From positions 62,001 through 126,000 of the forward strand of contig CAXXSC010000005.1 of assembly GCA_963668435.2 (NCBI GenBank): a DNA stretch of 64,000 nt. The letters are read 5' to 3'. The notes beneath the pieces are model-generated. The model did no database searches and was not told the DNA's origin. It was given only the letters and a program-made list of their open reading frames with translations. Positions 16,821 through 26,186 of the stretch are shown here, one piece after another. The number at the start of each line of letters is the position of its first letter. The first letter of the stretch is position 1. The position numbers were made by a program, and so were the translations under genes. This DNA is from G963668435 sp963668435 (GTDB lineage: Bacteria > Latescibacterota > Latescibacteria > Latescibacterales > Latescibacteraceae).

Positions 16821-17690
16821 ATGAAAGCGCGTACGGTACTGATTGTTCCTCTGCTATGTTTAATGGCGTGTGCCGTGTCACCCGACAATGACCGACTGAT
16901 AGCCGATCTCGACAACGACAATCCCGATGTCCGGCGACGTGCCCTTTCGAGCCTCCTGCTCAGGGGCCATGACACCGAAACTGTCGGGAAACTCTCCGCG
17001 CTTCTCGATAGCGACAACGAACGCCTCGTTTTCATTGCCAGTCAGATACTTACGACTCCTGCCGACTCACTGGCGATACCTGCCCTCGGCAAACTCCTCA
17101 GCCATCCGAACGATGTGGTCAGGAATAACGCCGTTCAGTCACTGGGGCTGATCGGTCACAAAAACGCCGTGCCGTATCTTGCCGAAGCGCTCGCTGACTC
17201 CTCCACCGATGTCTGCCGCAACGCATTGAGAATGCTGGCCCTGCTGGAGGATCCATCCGCCGCAAATGTTATCAGGAAAGCGATGCACCACGATTCAAAA
17301 TCCGTGCGGGTCGAGGCGGTAAATGCGCTCTACACCCTCTTTGACGAAAAGACCGCCGCGGTTACCGCCGCCGATTTTATCCCCCTGCTCGCCGATGATG
17401 ACGAGATCGTGCGATTTGTCGCGGCACAGGCGCTGGGCGAGGATTACCCTGACCGCGATGACGCCGAAAAAGCGCTGATCACCTCCCTCGACGATAAAAG
17501 CGGCAATGTCAGGTTCGAGGCCATCGGCAGCCTTGCCAAACTCGACTGCCGCGAATCGATCCCGAAATTGAAGGAAATCCATGATTATGTCAGCTATGCG
17601 GAGCAGATCGCCATCTCCAACGCCATCAAAGACATGACCGGCGAGGATTTCCCGGCTTTCCGCGCGAACATGGCCGACACAAAGAAGTAA
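16821..17690 (+). CDS. HEAT-repeat lipoprotein
   Basis: From ATG 16821 (GGGGTG 6 bases upstream; an in-frame GTG lies at 16812) the product has 289 residues. The N-terminus is a lipoprotein signal (VLIVPLLCLMAC), with Cys as the lipidation site. The rest is a run of HEAT/PBS-lyase-type repeats: NPDVRRRALSSLL, NDVVRNNAVQSLG, STDVCRNALRMLA, SKSVRVEAVNALY, DEIVRFVAAQALG, GNVRFEAIGSLA. Such solenoids are protein-binding scaffolds. It follows the M56-DUF4159 gene by 67 bases and may be a third member of that operon. A terminator follows. Confidence 0.85.
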   Translation: MKARTVLIVPLLCLMACAVSPDNDRLIADLDNDNPDVRRRALSSLLLRGHDTETVGKLSALLDSDNERLVFIASQILTTPADSLAIPALGKLLSHPNDVVRNNAVQSLGLIGHKNAVPYLAEALADSSTDVCRNALRMLALLEDPSAANVIRKAMHHDSKSVRVEAVNALYTLFDEKTAAVTAADFIPLLADDDEIVRFVAAQALGEDYPDRDDAEKALITSLDDKSGNVRFEAIGSLAKLDCRESIPKLKEIHDYVSYAEQIAISNAIKDMTGEDFPAFRANMADTKK

Positions 17691-17692
17691 AA

Positions 17693-17726
17693 AAGAACCG
17701 GCAGTCGAGGAAAACCGCCGGTTCTT
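17693..17726. terminator. Bidirectional terminator between convergent genes
   Basis: The stem AAGAACCGGC/GCCGGTTCTT (17693-17702 with 17717-17726) has T-rich DNA on one side and A-rich DNA on the other. It serves the HEAT gene on the plus strand and the heparinase-type gene on the minus strand. Confidence 0.8.
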
Positions 17727-17750
17727 TCGTTGTTTAAAACTCAAAAAGTG

Positions 17751-20700
17751 CTAATATCGCAGTTCGAGACAATGCCCGCCTCCGGGCAGAACAAGCGTCG
17801 CAAGCGAATCATCACCTGAATAGCTCACTCTATCGAGAACAGCCCCGTCCAGCAACGCCTCTTCCGGCTCCTCTTGACAGCGAATCGAAAGCGATGATTC
17901 AGCGTCTCCGAGATGGTAATTAACCATCACCGCGCCTTCCTCCACAGTCACGGCGGCATCAAGCGACGTGGACGAACTGAGAAGCACATTCCCCTCGCGG
18001 CTCACGGAAGTCCCGTTCAGGATGAAAAAACCGCCGTCTTTCTCCGCAAGCACCAGGGCATCGCTCTCGAATCCGTTCCATTCCGCTTTCTCGCCGGAAC
18101 TGTTGACATGGAAACCAAGAGTCGTGCCGCCACCCTTGAATTCACCGCCGTTACCGCCGCGTCGCGCAAACGGACTTTCGTCACCGGAGACCGTGCTATA
18201 CAGGAGGTTTGCGAAAACCACGGTCTGACCAGAGGCTTTCGCAGAAACTGACAGATAGCCGCGCCGTCTGAGAGGACGGTCGTCGAACTGGCTGAGGAAA
18301 TGAGGCTCGTCATTGACAACGATGTGCCGTTTTTCCGGCAGCAAGTGCTCGATTGTGAGACTGGCGCTGTCCTTGACAATCAGCGAGCGCTCCTCGCCCG
18401 CCTCGATCTGGTCTTTCCATTTCGTGTGGAAAAGGAGGTCGGCGCTGACAGCGCTGTCGCCCGGCGTTACCGTATCGACGATAAGTACAGCCGACGGTTT
18501 CAGGTAGATCACATGCCGGAAAAGCCCCTCGACCTTGCCGTTATACACCGGATCGAGACGGCCCGAGGCGGCGGCGATCCAAGTCGAATCGAACAATGAC
18601 TCGAAACTGGCGTGACGGCTCATGCCCGCGGCAAAATCTTTCGGATCGCCGACATCCTGGCTCTGCGGATTGCCGTCGATAAGGATTGTATTGTGGCTTA
18701 TACTCTGGATGGCGTGGCTCTGGTAAAGGGGATCGTCGTAATAGTGATGATCACCGTCATAACGCTCCTCGATGAACTTCTCGCCCCTGTCCGCGAGGAA
18801 AAACGAGCCCTGGTCGAGATGCTGATGGTTATAGAAAGGCCCCGAACGGAAACACAAAAAGGAAATCGTCTGGTCCCCAGCCGGAACGGAACACCACGGT
18901 GCCAACATCCCTGAAAAAGGCCACATCGCCCAGATCGTCCGGCGCTCTACGGGGCACATCATCCGTCTCGTTGAGCACCTCCTCGAATGTATCGATAACC
19001 TTGACCGTATGGTAAAGCCATGAAAGCCGCTCATCCTTCGTACGTGCGACCAGCCATGCGAAATTATTCATGGGGCCGCTCTGCCCGCCTATCCAGTAGG
19101 CCTGCGCCTCGCCCCTGAAATAGCCCTCCGAATCGCCGAATGTGAACAGTGTATCCTCCTGGGCAATCCCCTGCCAGAGCGTTTCCCGATATGATTCAGT
19201 CACAGGCGCAGAGAAATCGACAGAGAACAGTCTGTCGAGCATGGGAATAATCCGCGCGAACGAGTGCATGGCGAAATTGTAGTAGCGGAATCCCTCACCA
19301 TAGGAGCCATCGCACCCGAACACGGTCTCAATATAACGGTGCTGCTTGAGCAGGAATCCGCTGAACCACGGTTCGAGATCGCCGACATCACTGTCATCGC
19401 AGTACATTCCGGCCACCGACATGAGCGCTCGCGCCCATGAGATGGCTCAGCCAGTTGGACGAGTTGCTGGAAATCCTGTTGTGCTCGACATAGGTCCTGA
19501 ACGCCGGCTTGACATAGTTACTTATCATAGCCTCTTGGACTGTCTGCCGATCCTCCACGCTCAAAAGGTCGTAGACGAGGTCATAGGCCAGCGCATATGC
19601 CTCGGTCATTTCCGCCATGGGGAAATAGGCATGAAGGCCGCGGGCCTCTTTCCAGGGATGGTTCCAGGCCGGGAATTCCGCGAGCACGAGCAGGAGCCCG
19701 CGTGTGTAATCGCCAGCCTCTTTGTCGCCGGTCATGGAGAACATTACCGCATTTGTATAGAGCGCCTCACGATAAAGCATGACACGGTGGATGAACCAAT
19801 GCCAGAGCGAGGCAATCCAGTCTTTCGTGGGGAACTGGTCGAAATCGTAACGGACTGTCTCCAACGCCGCTTTTTCGCGATGCTCGCGTGCCTCTTTCTC
19901 AAATACCGCACGGACATCCTTGAATCGGTCGCTCATGAAACGCTCACGGATACTCGGCAGCATCGTTTCATCGTAAAAGAGACGCGGGTGCCTGCCGCCG
20001 ATGCTGTTGTCGGCGACAAAGAATGTGAACGGCGTTTCGGAAACCGCATTGCCTTTTTCGAGCGCAGTGACCGTGCCGCGATACAATCCCGGTGGGAATG
20101 TGCTGTCCAGTGAATGTTCGGTGGAAGACCACAGCCCCTCACTCCCGGCCTCAAGATTTTCCGAGACCAGCACAGTCTCACGGCTAGTAAAAGATGTCAG
20201 TTCCAGGCTCACCGAATCGGGTGTAAAATCATAACGGCCGCTGACACGGAATTTTTCGCCGAGCCGGTTATGCCTGAGCGAAATCGCCTCCGCCCACTCA
20301 TCAAGCACAGCTACGGCGGGCGTTTCGAACGTGAACCGCAGCTCTTTCTGCGCCGTAAGTTCGACATCGTCGATGCCGAAATAGACATTCATGTCGGGAT
20401 CAGCTTTCGTGATCCGCACCTCGATAGCAAGGGCAGTTATACGGACACGATTTCGTTCAAGGATGGCGAGGTTCTGTTTCTCCAGCTCACGCCAACCGAT
20501 GGAAACGCCAAACCAGCGGTTCACCGGCGGCTTGTCGAGCGTATATATCAGACGTTCGCCGCTTTCGAGCGGCAAGTGTATTGTCAGCGAAGCCGCAGGA
20601 GACAGTGTTTTGATGTAGTAACGGAAAGAGAGCGTGAAATCACGATCAAGGACCATGTCGAGAAGTTTGACACCGCCAAGAAGCTGGTCTTCGTGCCAGT

Positions 20701-20893
20701 GGACCTCTTCCATTGCAACGAAACAGGTGTTCGTATCACCGGGCGCGATCCTGCCCGGATAGACATAAGGATTGTAGGCGGTATCCTGGCAGGGAGGATA
20801 CGAGGCCCAGCCGGCGAGTTCTCCGTTTTCAAAATCTTCGCGGTAGACAGAGGCTGTCAGCCAGAGAGAATCGAGGTCACGCTGCTTTTTCAT
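17751..20893 (-). pseudogene. Heparinase II/III-family polysaccharide lyase, split by two frameshifts
   Basis: Three overlapping frames make one protein of about 1,045 residues. Segment 1 (20893 to about 19420) holds beta-rich N-terminal domains and a DUF4962-like (alpha/alpha) toroid region opening with HPRLFYDETMLPSIRERF. Segment 2 (about 19420 to 18855) continues from MSVAGMYCDDSDVG. Segment 3 (about 18855 to 17751) carries the heparinase II/III C-terminal domain with RSGPFYNHQHLDQGSFF. Both breaks are consistent with one extra base: the first near 19415-19430 after NWLSHLMGA, the second at about 18851-18856, where DDFLFVF should join RSGPFYNH. The family cleaves uronic-acid polysaccharides such as heparin or alginate. 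No signal peptide is visible at the ATG used. Either the gene is decaying or the assembly has two indel errors; the otherwise intact sequence favours recent damage or error. Confidence 0.8.
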
Positions 20894-20966
20894 GAATCCG
20901 TACCGTGCTTTCTCCGTTAGAATCGTTCAATTACGCATCGTGCGTGCGGGAAAGCACGGACAATGC

Positions 20967-21917
20967 TCACTTTTTCGAAGCTTCGACTGTTTTCAGCGCC
21001 TGAACGGCATAGGCATATTCCGGATCGAATCCGAGTGTCTTCTCGAAATACTGTTTCGCCCGGCGGCTGTCGTTTCGCGCCATATAGATAAGGCCGATCG
21101 CATACAGGACATCGGTATTATGGGGCGCGACTTTCTCTGCGCGCCTGAGATAGGTCAGCGCTTTGCCGAAATCACCCTGGGCGCTGAGAACAAGGCCAAG
21201 ATGATAGTTCGCAAGCCCGTGGTCACGATCGATTTTCAAAGCTTTCTCAAAATAGCTTTTTGCCTGACCGAGATCGCCCTGGCCGTTGTCGTAGTGGATA
21301 ATGCCGAGATTGACCATTGATTTGATATGACGGCTGTTTGATTTCAGTGCCGCCAGATATTTTTCACGGGCCGCCTCGATATCACCTTTTTTCTGAAATG
21401 CCGCGCCAAGGTTGCACATTGCCTCGGGCGAACTCGACAGAATCTCGAGCGCCTTGTTGTATTCTTCGATAGCCTCGTCATAACGCTCCATCGCATACAG
21501 GGCATTACCGGCATTGATATGTTTCATTTCGTCCTCAGGCCCCAGCTCGATCGATTTCCTGTAGCTGACAAGGGCCTCGGAAAAATCACCCTTGGCAAGG
21601 CAGGCGTTTCCGAGATTGTTGAATCCTTTCGCATACGTGCTGTCCAGCATCACCGCGATCTCGAGACTTGCAACTGCATCATCATAATCGCCCTGCTCAT
21701 ACAAGGCAATGCCCAGATTATTGTGGGCGAACGAATAGGTCGAATCGGCCTCGATCGATTTCCGGAACGCCTCTATAGCCTTGTCCACCTTCCCTTTGTT
21801 GAATTCCTTGTTTCCCTCATCTTTGTACTCGATCGCTTTCTCACGATCAAGGGCAAACGACGACTGGACACTCAACAAAATCCCTGACAAGCAGAGCATT
21901 ATTATTGTCTTTTTCAT
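20967..21917 (-). CDS. Secreted TPR-repeat protein
   Basis: I start at ATG 21917 (316 residues), 8 bases after AGGAAGG; an in-frame ATG at 21926 sits too close to that site. A signal peptide (MKKTIIMLCLSGILLSVQSSFA) precedes about eight tetratricopeptide repeats with motifs such as AHNNLGIALYEQGDYDDAV, GFNNLGNACLAKGDFSEAL and ANYHLGLVLSAQGDFGKAL. TPR solenoids bind partner proteins, here in the periplasm. It lies 176 bases after the M56-TPR gene on the same strand, so the sensor and this protein share the repeat type. The heparinase-type gene follows by 73 bases. Confidence 0.85.
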   Translation of the reverse strand: MKKTIIMLCLSGILLSVQSSFALDREKAIEYKDEGNKEFNKGKVDKAIEAFRKSIEADSTYSFAHNNLGIALYEQGDYDDAVASLEIAVMLDSTYAKGFNNLGNACLAKGDFSEALVSYRKSIELGPEDEMKHINAGNALYAMERYDEAIEEYNKALEILSSSPEAMCNLGAAFQKKGDIEAAREKYLAALKSNSRHIKSMVNLGIIHYDNGQGDLGQAKSYFEKALKIDRDHGLANYHLGLVLSAQGDFGKALTYLRRAEKVAPHNTDVLYAIGLIYMARNDSRRAKQYFEKTLGFDPEYAYAVQALKTVEASKK

Positions 21918-22092
21918 ACCATGCACCTTCCTTCCGGGGCGGCATAACCACTGTCAGGCCGCCGAAAAACGGTAACTCTTACACCAAAAATAACAAAAAA
22001 AGCACCCTCTGTCAAAAGAATGCTTTGATTTCCTTAACATTTTTTATCTTCACCTGCCGCGTCAAACATTACCAGATCATTTTCATTCAATA

Positions 22093-24105
22093 TCAAAGGG
22101 ATCCGATAGGGCCGTCCTTTCTTCGTGCAAGACCGGGATTCAGGTTGAGAGCGATCTTGTAATATTTCCAGGCCTCAGGCGCGTTTCCGCGGTAAAGTAC
22201 AGTATCGCCGAGATTACGGTATGCCTCGGCATAATCAGGTTTCAGCGCCACAGCCAGCTTGAAATAGAGTATCGCGAGCCCTGTGTCGCGTTTCGCCTTA
22301 TAAATAAGGCCGAGTGAATTTCTGACTTCGGGATCGTCCGGGTCAAATTCCATGGCACGGTTGAAGAAGAATTCGGCTTTCACATAATGACCGTAACGAT
22401 ACAGCCTGTCACCGTACTCCTTGCACAGATTGATATCATCGACCGTATTGGGATCGACATCAATGATATCACCGACAGGATCAAACACTTCTTCATTTTC
22501 TCCAACACTGTCAAGGAAATCATACTCGTCAACAACACCGATTTCATCCATTTCAGCAATGTCAACAATATCGGCCACTAAAGGTTTATCGGAATTCACC
22601 ACTTTTTCATCTGGCAAAGCCTCATCGGAAACACTGACAAACGCATCCTCGAGAAGAACCTCATCAACCATGAACCGTGCATCATCCTCACCCGCCGGTC
22701 TGGCAATGTCAGCAAGAGCCTCATCCTCAGCAGGCAGTGAAAAAGATACTGAATCATAGGCGGAATGCTTTGACGAAACCATATGATCAACCCTCACCTG
22801 CGGTGTTATTTCGACAGGTGAGACTTCTTGCGGCCGGACAGGGTGCGGTGCGGGAACCCTGTGTATTATCCTTTCAATGCTCTGGACAACAAACGCCTGC
22901 TCAGTCTGCAGCTGTTCGATAGGCGCAACATACAGCATACCGGTAACAATGGTCATGACAGTCAGGGCGGAAACAGTCAGCACGGAAACGGGACGACCCA
23001 GCACGACACTCCTGCTGCATTTCGGGCGAAGCAGACGTTCAATCCTGAGACGAAGATTTGATTTGACAGTGATCAGGTACGCCCCGGCATAACTGGCGCT
23101 TCTCAGCGCGGAGAAGTATTCGGCGAGAGAATACAGCTGACCGGCGTAAGACCGCGCCTCGCCGCCATAGAGAAGCACATAGTCGTCGGCTATCAGGTCG
23201 TTGCTGGCATCCAGCCTCCGTGTAAGCATACTCAGCAGCGGCTGAACGGGATAAATGACACCTGCTATACTGGCAATGAAATTCCAGCGGCAGTCACTGC
23301 GTTTCAAATGCGCGAACTCGTGCAGGAGCATTTCCTCTGTCGGCGAAAGGCCGGAGGGCAGGATGAGGATCTGCCGGAAAAATCCTGTTACAAACGGGCT
23401 GTCGGATTCATCACTTTCATAAACGAGCGGCCTGTCGACACAGAGACGTTTCGCGACACTCCTGACATTGAGCATCGTCTCACGGGATGTCGCAGAAGCA
23501 TAACGGACAACCGACTGTACCGCAAAATACTGCCGTATGAAAATTATCAATCGTACACACGAGGCAAAAATCCAGAACGACAGGAAACCTATCAGCAGGT
23601 AGCTCCTGTTCTTTTCACCAATCCTGTCAGACATCCGGCGTATCATGGAATGAGCGGTAAAAACCACCGTTGTCAGCTTGTCGACGCCAAAACCGACCAG
23701 CTCGGCCATGCGCTGATGCCCCCTCTTACCGATGATCCGCAGCACAGGGGCTTTCTGAGCGCCATTGTCATTATCGACAGTACGGAATTCCGGCGGCGGC
23801 ATACGTACAGGCTCAAAACGCTCGACCTGCTGCTCGGGTTCAGCGGTAAAGCCGCCGAAATCGATTGCGAGGAAATGACAGCCCGCACTATACAGGACAA
23901 CACTGATCAGGGGACAGAGAAGGGCGGAGATAAATATTCCGCGATAGAGGTAGTTATGATAGAGCGCATATTTCCGTGGAATGAGGAAAGCAATGAACAA
24001 ACCCACAGAGATTATAATCGTAGATTGCACAAAAAGAGTGCCGGCTGTCCCCGCTGAAACAGTCATTAAATTCAGCATCCAACAAGGTACAGCCGGCGCC
24101 ATCAT
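22093..24105 (-). CDS. BlaR1-like M56 membrane metallopeptidase fused to TPR repeats
   Basis: 670 residues. Hydrophobic segments lie near 14-42, 54-80 and 168-192, with another before the sensor part. The zinc motif is HEFAH (262-266). The position of the third ligand (E in EYVCDD and EELCDD of the other two modules) appears here as D in SNDLIADD (about 303). After the last helix comes a long acidic linker (about 430-545), then three TPRs near the C-terminus (KEYGDRLYRYGHYVKAEFFF, VRNSLGLIYKAKRDTGLAILY, YRNLGDTVLYRGNAPEAWKYY). No penicillin-binding domain is present. The gene starts 2 bases after the blaI stop with GGAG 8 bases upstream. The TPRs probably bind an envelope protein, perhaps the neighbouring TPR product. 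Confidence 0.83.
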   Translation of the reverse strand: MMAPAVPCWMLNLMTVSAGTAGTLFVQSTIIISVGLFIAFLIPRKYALYHNYLYRGIFISALLCPLISVVLYSAGCHFLAIDFGGFTAEPEQQVERFEPVRMPPPEFRTVDNDNGAQKAPVLRIIGKRGHQRMAELVGFGVDKLTTVVFTAHSMIRRMSDRIGEKNRSYLLIGFLSFWIFASCVRLIIFIRQYFAVQSVVRYASATSRETMLNVRSVAKRLCVDRPLVYESDESDSPFVTGFFRQILILPSGLSPTEEMLLHEFAHLKRSDCRWNFIASIAGVIYPVQPLLSMLTRRLDASNDLIADDYVLLYGGEARSYAGQLYSLAEYFSALRSASYAGAYLITVKSNLRLRIERLLRPKCSRSVVLGRPVSVLTVSALTVMTIVTGMLYVAPIEQLQTEQAFVVQSIERIIHRVPAPHPVRPQEVSPVEITPQVRVDHMVSSKHSAYDSVSFSLPAEDEALADIARPAGEDDARFMVDEVLLEDAFVSVSDEALPDEKVVNSDKPLVADIVDIAEMDEIGVVDEYDFLDSVGENEEVFDPVGDIIDVDPNTVDDINLCKEYGDRLYRYGHYVKAEFFFNRAMEFDPDDPEVRNSLGLIYKAKRDTGLAILYFKLAVALKPDYAEAYRNLGDTVLYRGNAPEAWKYYKIALNLNPGLARRKDGPIGSL

Positions 24106-24107
24106 GT

Positions 24108-24479
24108 CTACATCTCCTTTGAATCCAGAAGCTTGCGGACTTCGCCAAGTTCTTCCGGCGAGATGTATTCATTCTTGATGAGATAAGAAACAAGACCGCC
24201 CGTGGAGCCGGCAAAGATTCTGTCAACAAAATCTTTGAAAGCATGCTGTGTGACATGCTCCGCCTGAACCAGAGGGAAAAAGATGAATGTGCGGTCTTCG
24301 ACATCATGGTCGACTGCTTCTTTTTGCTCGAGCTTACGAAGCAGCGTCTGCACGGTGCTATGTGCAATAGGCTCAATTTTATTGAGCGCAGCAGTGATTT
24401 CCCGTGCGTTTGCGCGCCCTTTTTCCCACAGGACCTGCATAATCCTGAACTGGACGCGACCAAATCTCATATTGCTCAT
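24108..24479 (-). CDS. BlaI/MecI/CopY-family transcriptional repressor (module 3)
   Basis: The ATG at 24479 has a G-run ribosome site 4 bases upstream and gives 123 residues, the same length as module 1. The 22 codons upstream of it would lie inside the promoter region. Winged-helix features: FRIMQVLWEKGRANAREITAAL, HSTVQTLLRKLEQKEAV and the wing DRTFIFFPL. The C-terminal part (VSYLIKNEYISPEELGEVRKLL) closely matches module 1, so modules 1 and 3 are nearer to each other than to module 2. It is the first gene of blaI-M56-TPR. Confidence 0.9.
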   Translation of the reverse strand: MSNMRFGRVQFRIMQVLWEKGRANAREITAALNKIEPIAHSTVQTLLRKLEQKEAVDHDVEDRTFIFFPLVQAEHVTQHAFKDFVDRIFAGSTGGLVSYLIKNEYISPEELGEVRKLLDSKEM

Positions 24480-24516
24480 ATAACCCCCCTTATTTAGGAA
24501 AATGAGTCTAAAATTC

Positions 24517-24545
24517 AATCTACTAAAGTAGACAAAATAAGTCAA
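24517..24545 (-). promoter_or_regulatory. Promoter and operator of BlaI module 3
   Basis: On the minus strand: TTGACT (24545-24540), a 17-base spacer and TAGATT (24522-24517). A perfect palindrome CTACT-TT-AGTAG (24531-24520) covers the end of the spacer and the -10. CTACT/AGTAG also resembles the arms of staphylococcal bla/mec operators. The rest of 24546-25046 is AT-rich and holds only a doubtful small frame at 24806. Confidence 0.65.
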
Positions 24546-24805
24546 GTCTTTTTTTACGAGTAACGATTATCAATAGCCCCGATCAAAACGCAAGATTAAT
24601 AAAATCATATATTTTTAAATATCATTTTTTTTCATATGCAAAAAGAGCGAATCTATTTTACCCGGCAGGATCATTTGAGTACACCTACATAAACATTGAT
24701 GCCCATTTTATCCGTACCTTTTCGCTTGTTCTAACACAAGAAATTGAAAGTGACACGATGAATCCAGAATAGCATGATAATCACATTAAAATATAAGATA
24801 TCCTC

Positions 24806-24934
24806 ATGGCGCACAAGAAAAACCATCACTCGACTGCAAGCGGCCTTCCCGGCTCGAATCATTGCTATCCGCTAGAAAAAAACGAAGCAACGTCACAAGC
24901 AGACAACACAAGCAGTGAAATAACAGAAGGCTAA
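24806..24934 (+). CDS. Possible small protein, 42 residues
   Basis: An ATG-to-TAA frame encodes a hydrophilic peptide beginning MAHKKNHHSTASGLPG and ending SSEITEG. It lies in the long gap before bshB1. There is no clear ribosome site and no family resemblance, so it may be chance. I list it because the gap holds nothing else. Confidence 0.2.
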   Translation: MAHKKNHHSTASGLPGSNHCYPLEKNEATSQADNTSSEITEG

Positions 24935-25046
24935 AGCCTGTAGTACCGGTTCTCAGACGTTCCTTTTCCTTGCGTTAAAAACGCCCCTTTCATATTTTAC
25001 TATGCAAAGAACTTAATTTCAACTTCTCAAACAATGGTCCTCAATT

Positions 25047-25784
25047 ATGGATGTTGATGTTCTCTGTATGGTAGCTCACCCGGACGATGCCGAAATCCTC
25101 GCCGGCGGAACGCTGATCAAAATGAAAGACCTGGGATACAAGGTCGGTGTCATAGACTTTTCACGGGGTGAAATGGGTACGCGGGGCACGGCGGAGCAGC
25201 GTGCCGTTGAGGCCTCCTGCGCCGCTGAAATCATGAAACTCGATGTCCGTGAAAATCTTGCCCTTCCCGATGCCGCTATCGAAAATACCGTGGAAAACCG
25301 CGAGAAAGTTGTCCGCGTTATCCGCAAATACCGTCCCCATATCATCATAACGCACGACGCCAACAACCGTAACCCGGACCATACCCACACATCCATGCTC
25401 ATCAAGGAATCCTGTTTCACCGCAGGCCTCGCGAAATACGATACCGGTCAGAAACCGCACCGCCCCAACAAAATCCTGTTCTGCATGGAATATTTCGAGT
25501 TCACACCCTCGTTCCTTGTTGATATCAGCGAACAGTACGAGCGCAAGGTTGCCGCGATTTCCTGCTACCGGACCCAGACTCACAACCCGGATGTCGAGGG
25601 ACTGCCGACCTATATAGCCTCCGACCGTTTCGCCCGCGAGATGGACTCCCGTTTCCGCTATTTTGGTGCGAAAATCCACCGGGATTACGCGGAACCGTTC
25701 AGGATGGACACTCCCATGGAGGTCGCCGACCTGGTTGAAGAGGTGGGGCTCAGGGCACTTATCCCGGGACAGGGACGGAAGTAA
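25047..25784 (+). CDS. bshB1: Bacillithiol biosynthesis deacetylase BshB1 (PIG-L family)
   Basis: This 245-residue LmbE/PIG-L deacetylase has the zinc motif AHPDDAE near residue 10, followed by GGTLIKMKDLGYKVGVIDFSRGEMGTRG, ITHDANNRNPDHTHTS and CYRTQTHNPD. BshB1 removes the acetyl group from GlcNAc-malate to give GlcN-malate, the second step of bacillithiol synthesis. The bshA gene just downstream supports this over other PIG-L substrates. No strong ribosome site precedes the ATG. The third gene, bshC, is not in the window. Confidence 0.9.
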   Translation: MDVDVLCMVAHPDDAEILAGGTLIKMKDLGYKVGVIDFSRGEMGTRGTAEQRAVEASCAAEIMKLDVRENLALPDAAIENTVENREKVVRVIRKYRPHIIITHDANNRNPDHTHTSMLIKESCFTAGLAKYDTGQKPHRPNKILFCMEYFEFTPSFLVDISEQYERKVAAISCYRTQTHNPDVEGLPTYIASDRFAREMDSRFRYFGAKIHRDYAEPFRMDTPMEVADLVEEVGLRALIPGQGRK

Positions 25785-25850
25785 TTCAAAATTCAGTCAT
25801 TCCAAATTCAAGATCGCACAGCTGGTAAAAACGTTTATGAATGGTCTATC

Positions 25851-26002
25851 CCGGAGCAGAGCTCCGAGATATCAAATATCAGCGCCCCCACACCCCTTGC
25901 GCTTTCGCGGCTCTTCGTGTCCCTCCAAAGGGGGCAAGGGGAGAATCAGCACATCGTTTTCTTGCCCCCCTAGATGTCGTGAAACGACAGAAAGGGGGCC
26001 GG
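25851..26002. repeat. C/G-rich intergenic repeat element, copy 1
   Basis: Fills most of the gap between bshB1 and bshA. It begins with the hairpin CGGAG-CAGAG-CTCCG followed by ATATCAAA, has a middle part with CCCCTTGCGCTTT, and ends with the hairpin TGTCGT-GAA-ACGACA (25975-25989) next to AAAGGGGG. Related copies lie at 37930, 40036 and 43667. In the 40036 copy the end hairpin is TGTCAC-AAA-GTGACA, so both strands of the stem changed together. Confidence 0.6.
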
Positions 26003-26186
26003 AAATCCGCACTCCTTCAGCAAAAAAGCGGTGATATATCCCGAAAAACCAAAAATTTTTCATAAAAATGCTTCGAAATCGCAGAACCGTGCGTATACTG
26101 TAGTAATCCGCCCATGACAACAGTCAAGGGAGGCAAAAAAACAGGCTCACACATCCAGAAGCTCCAAACCCATCGAAGGTCTCTTT

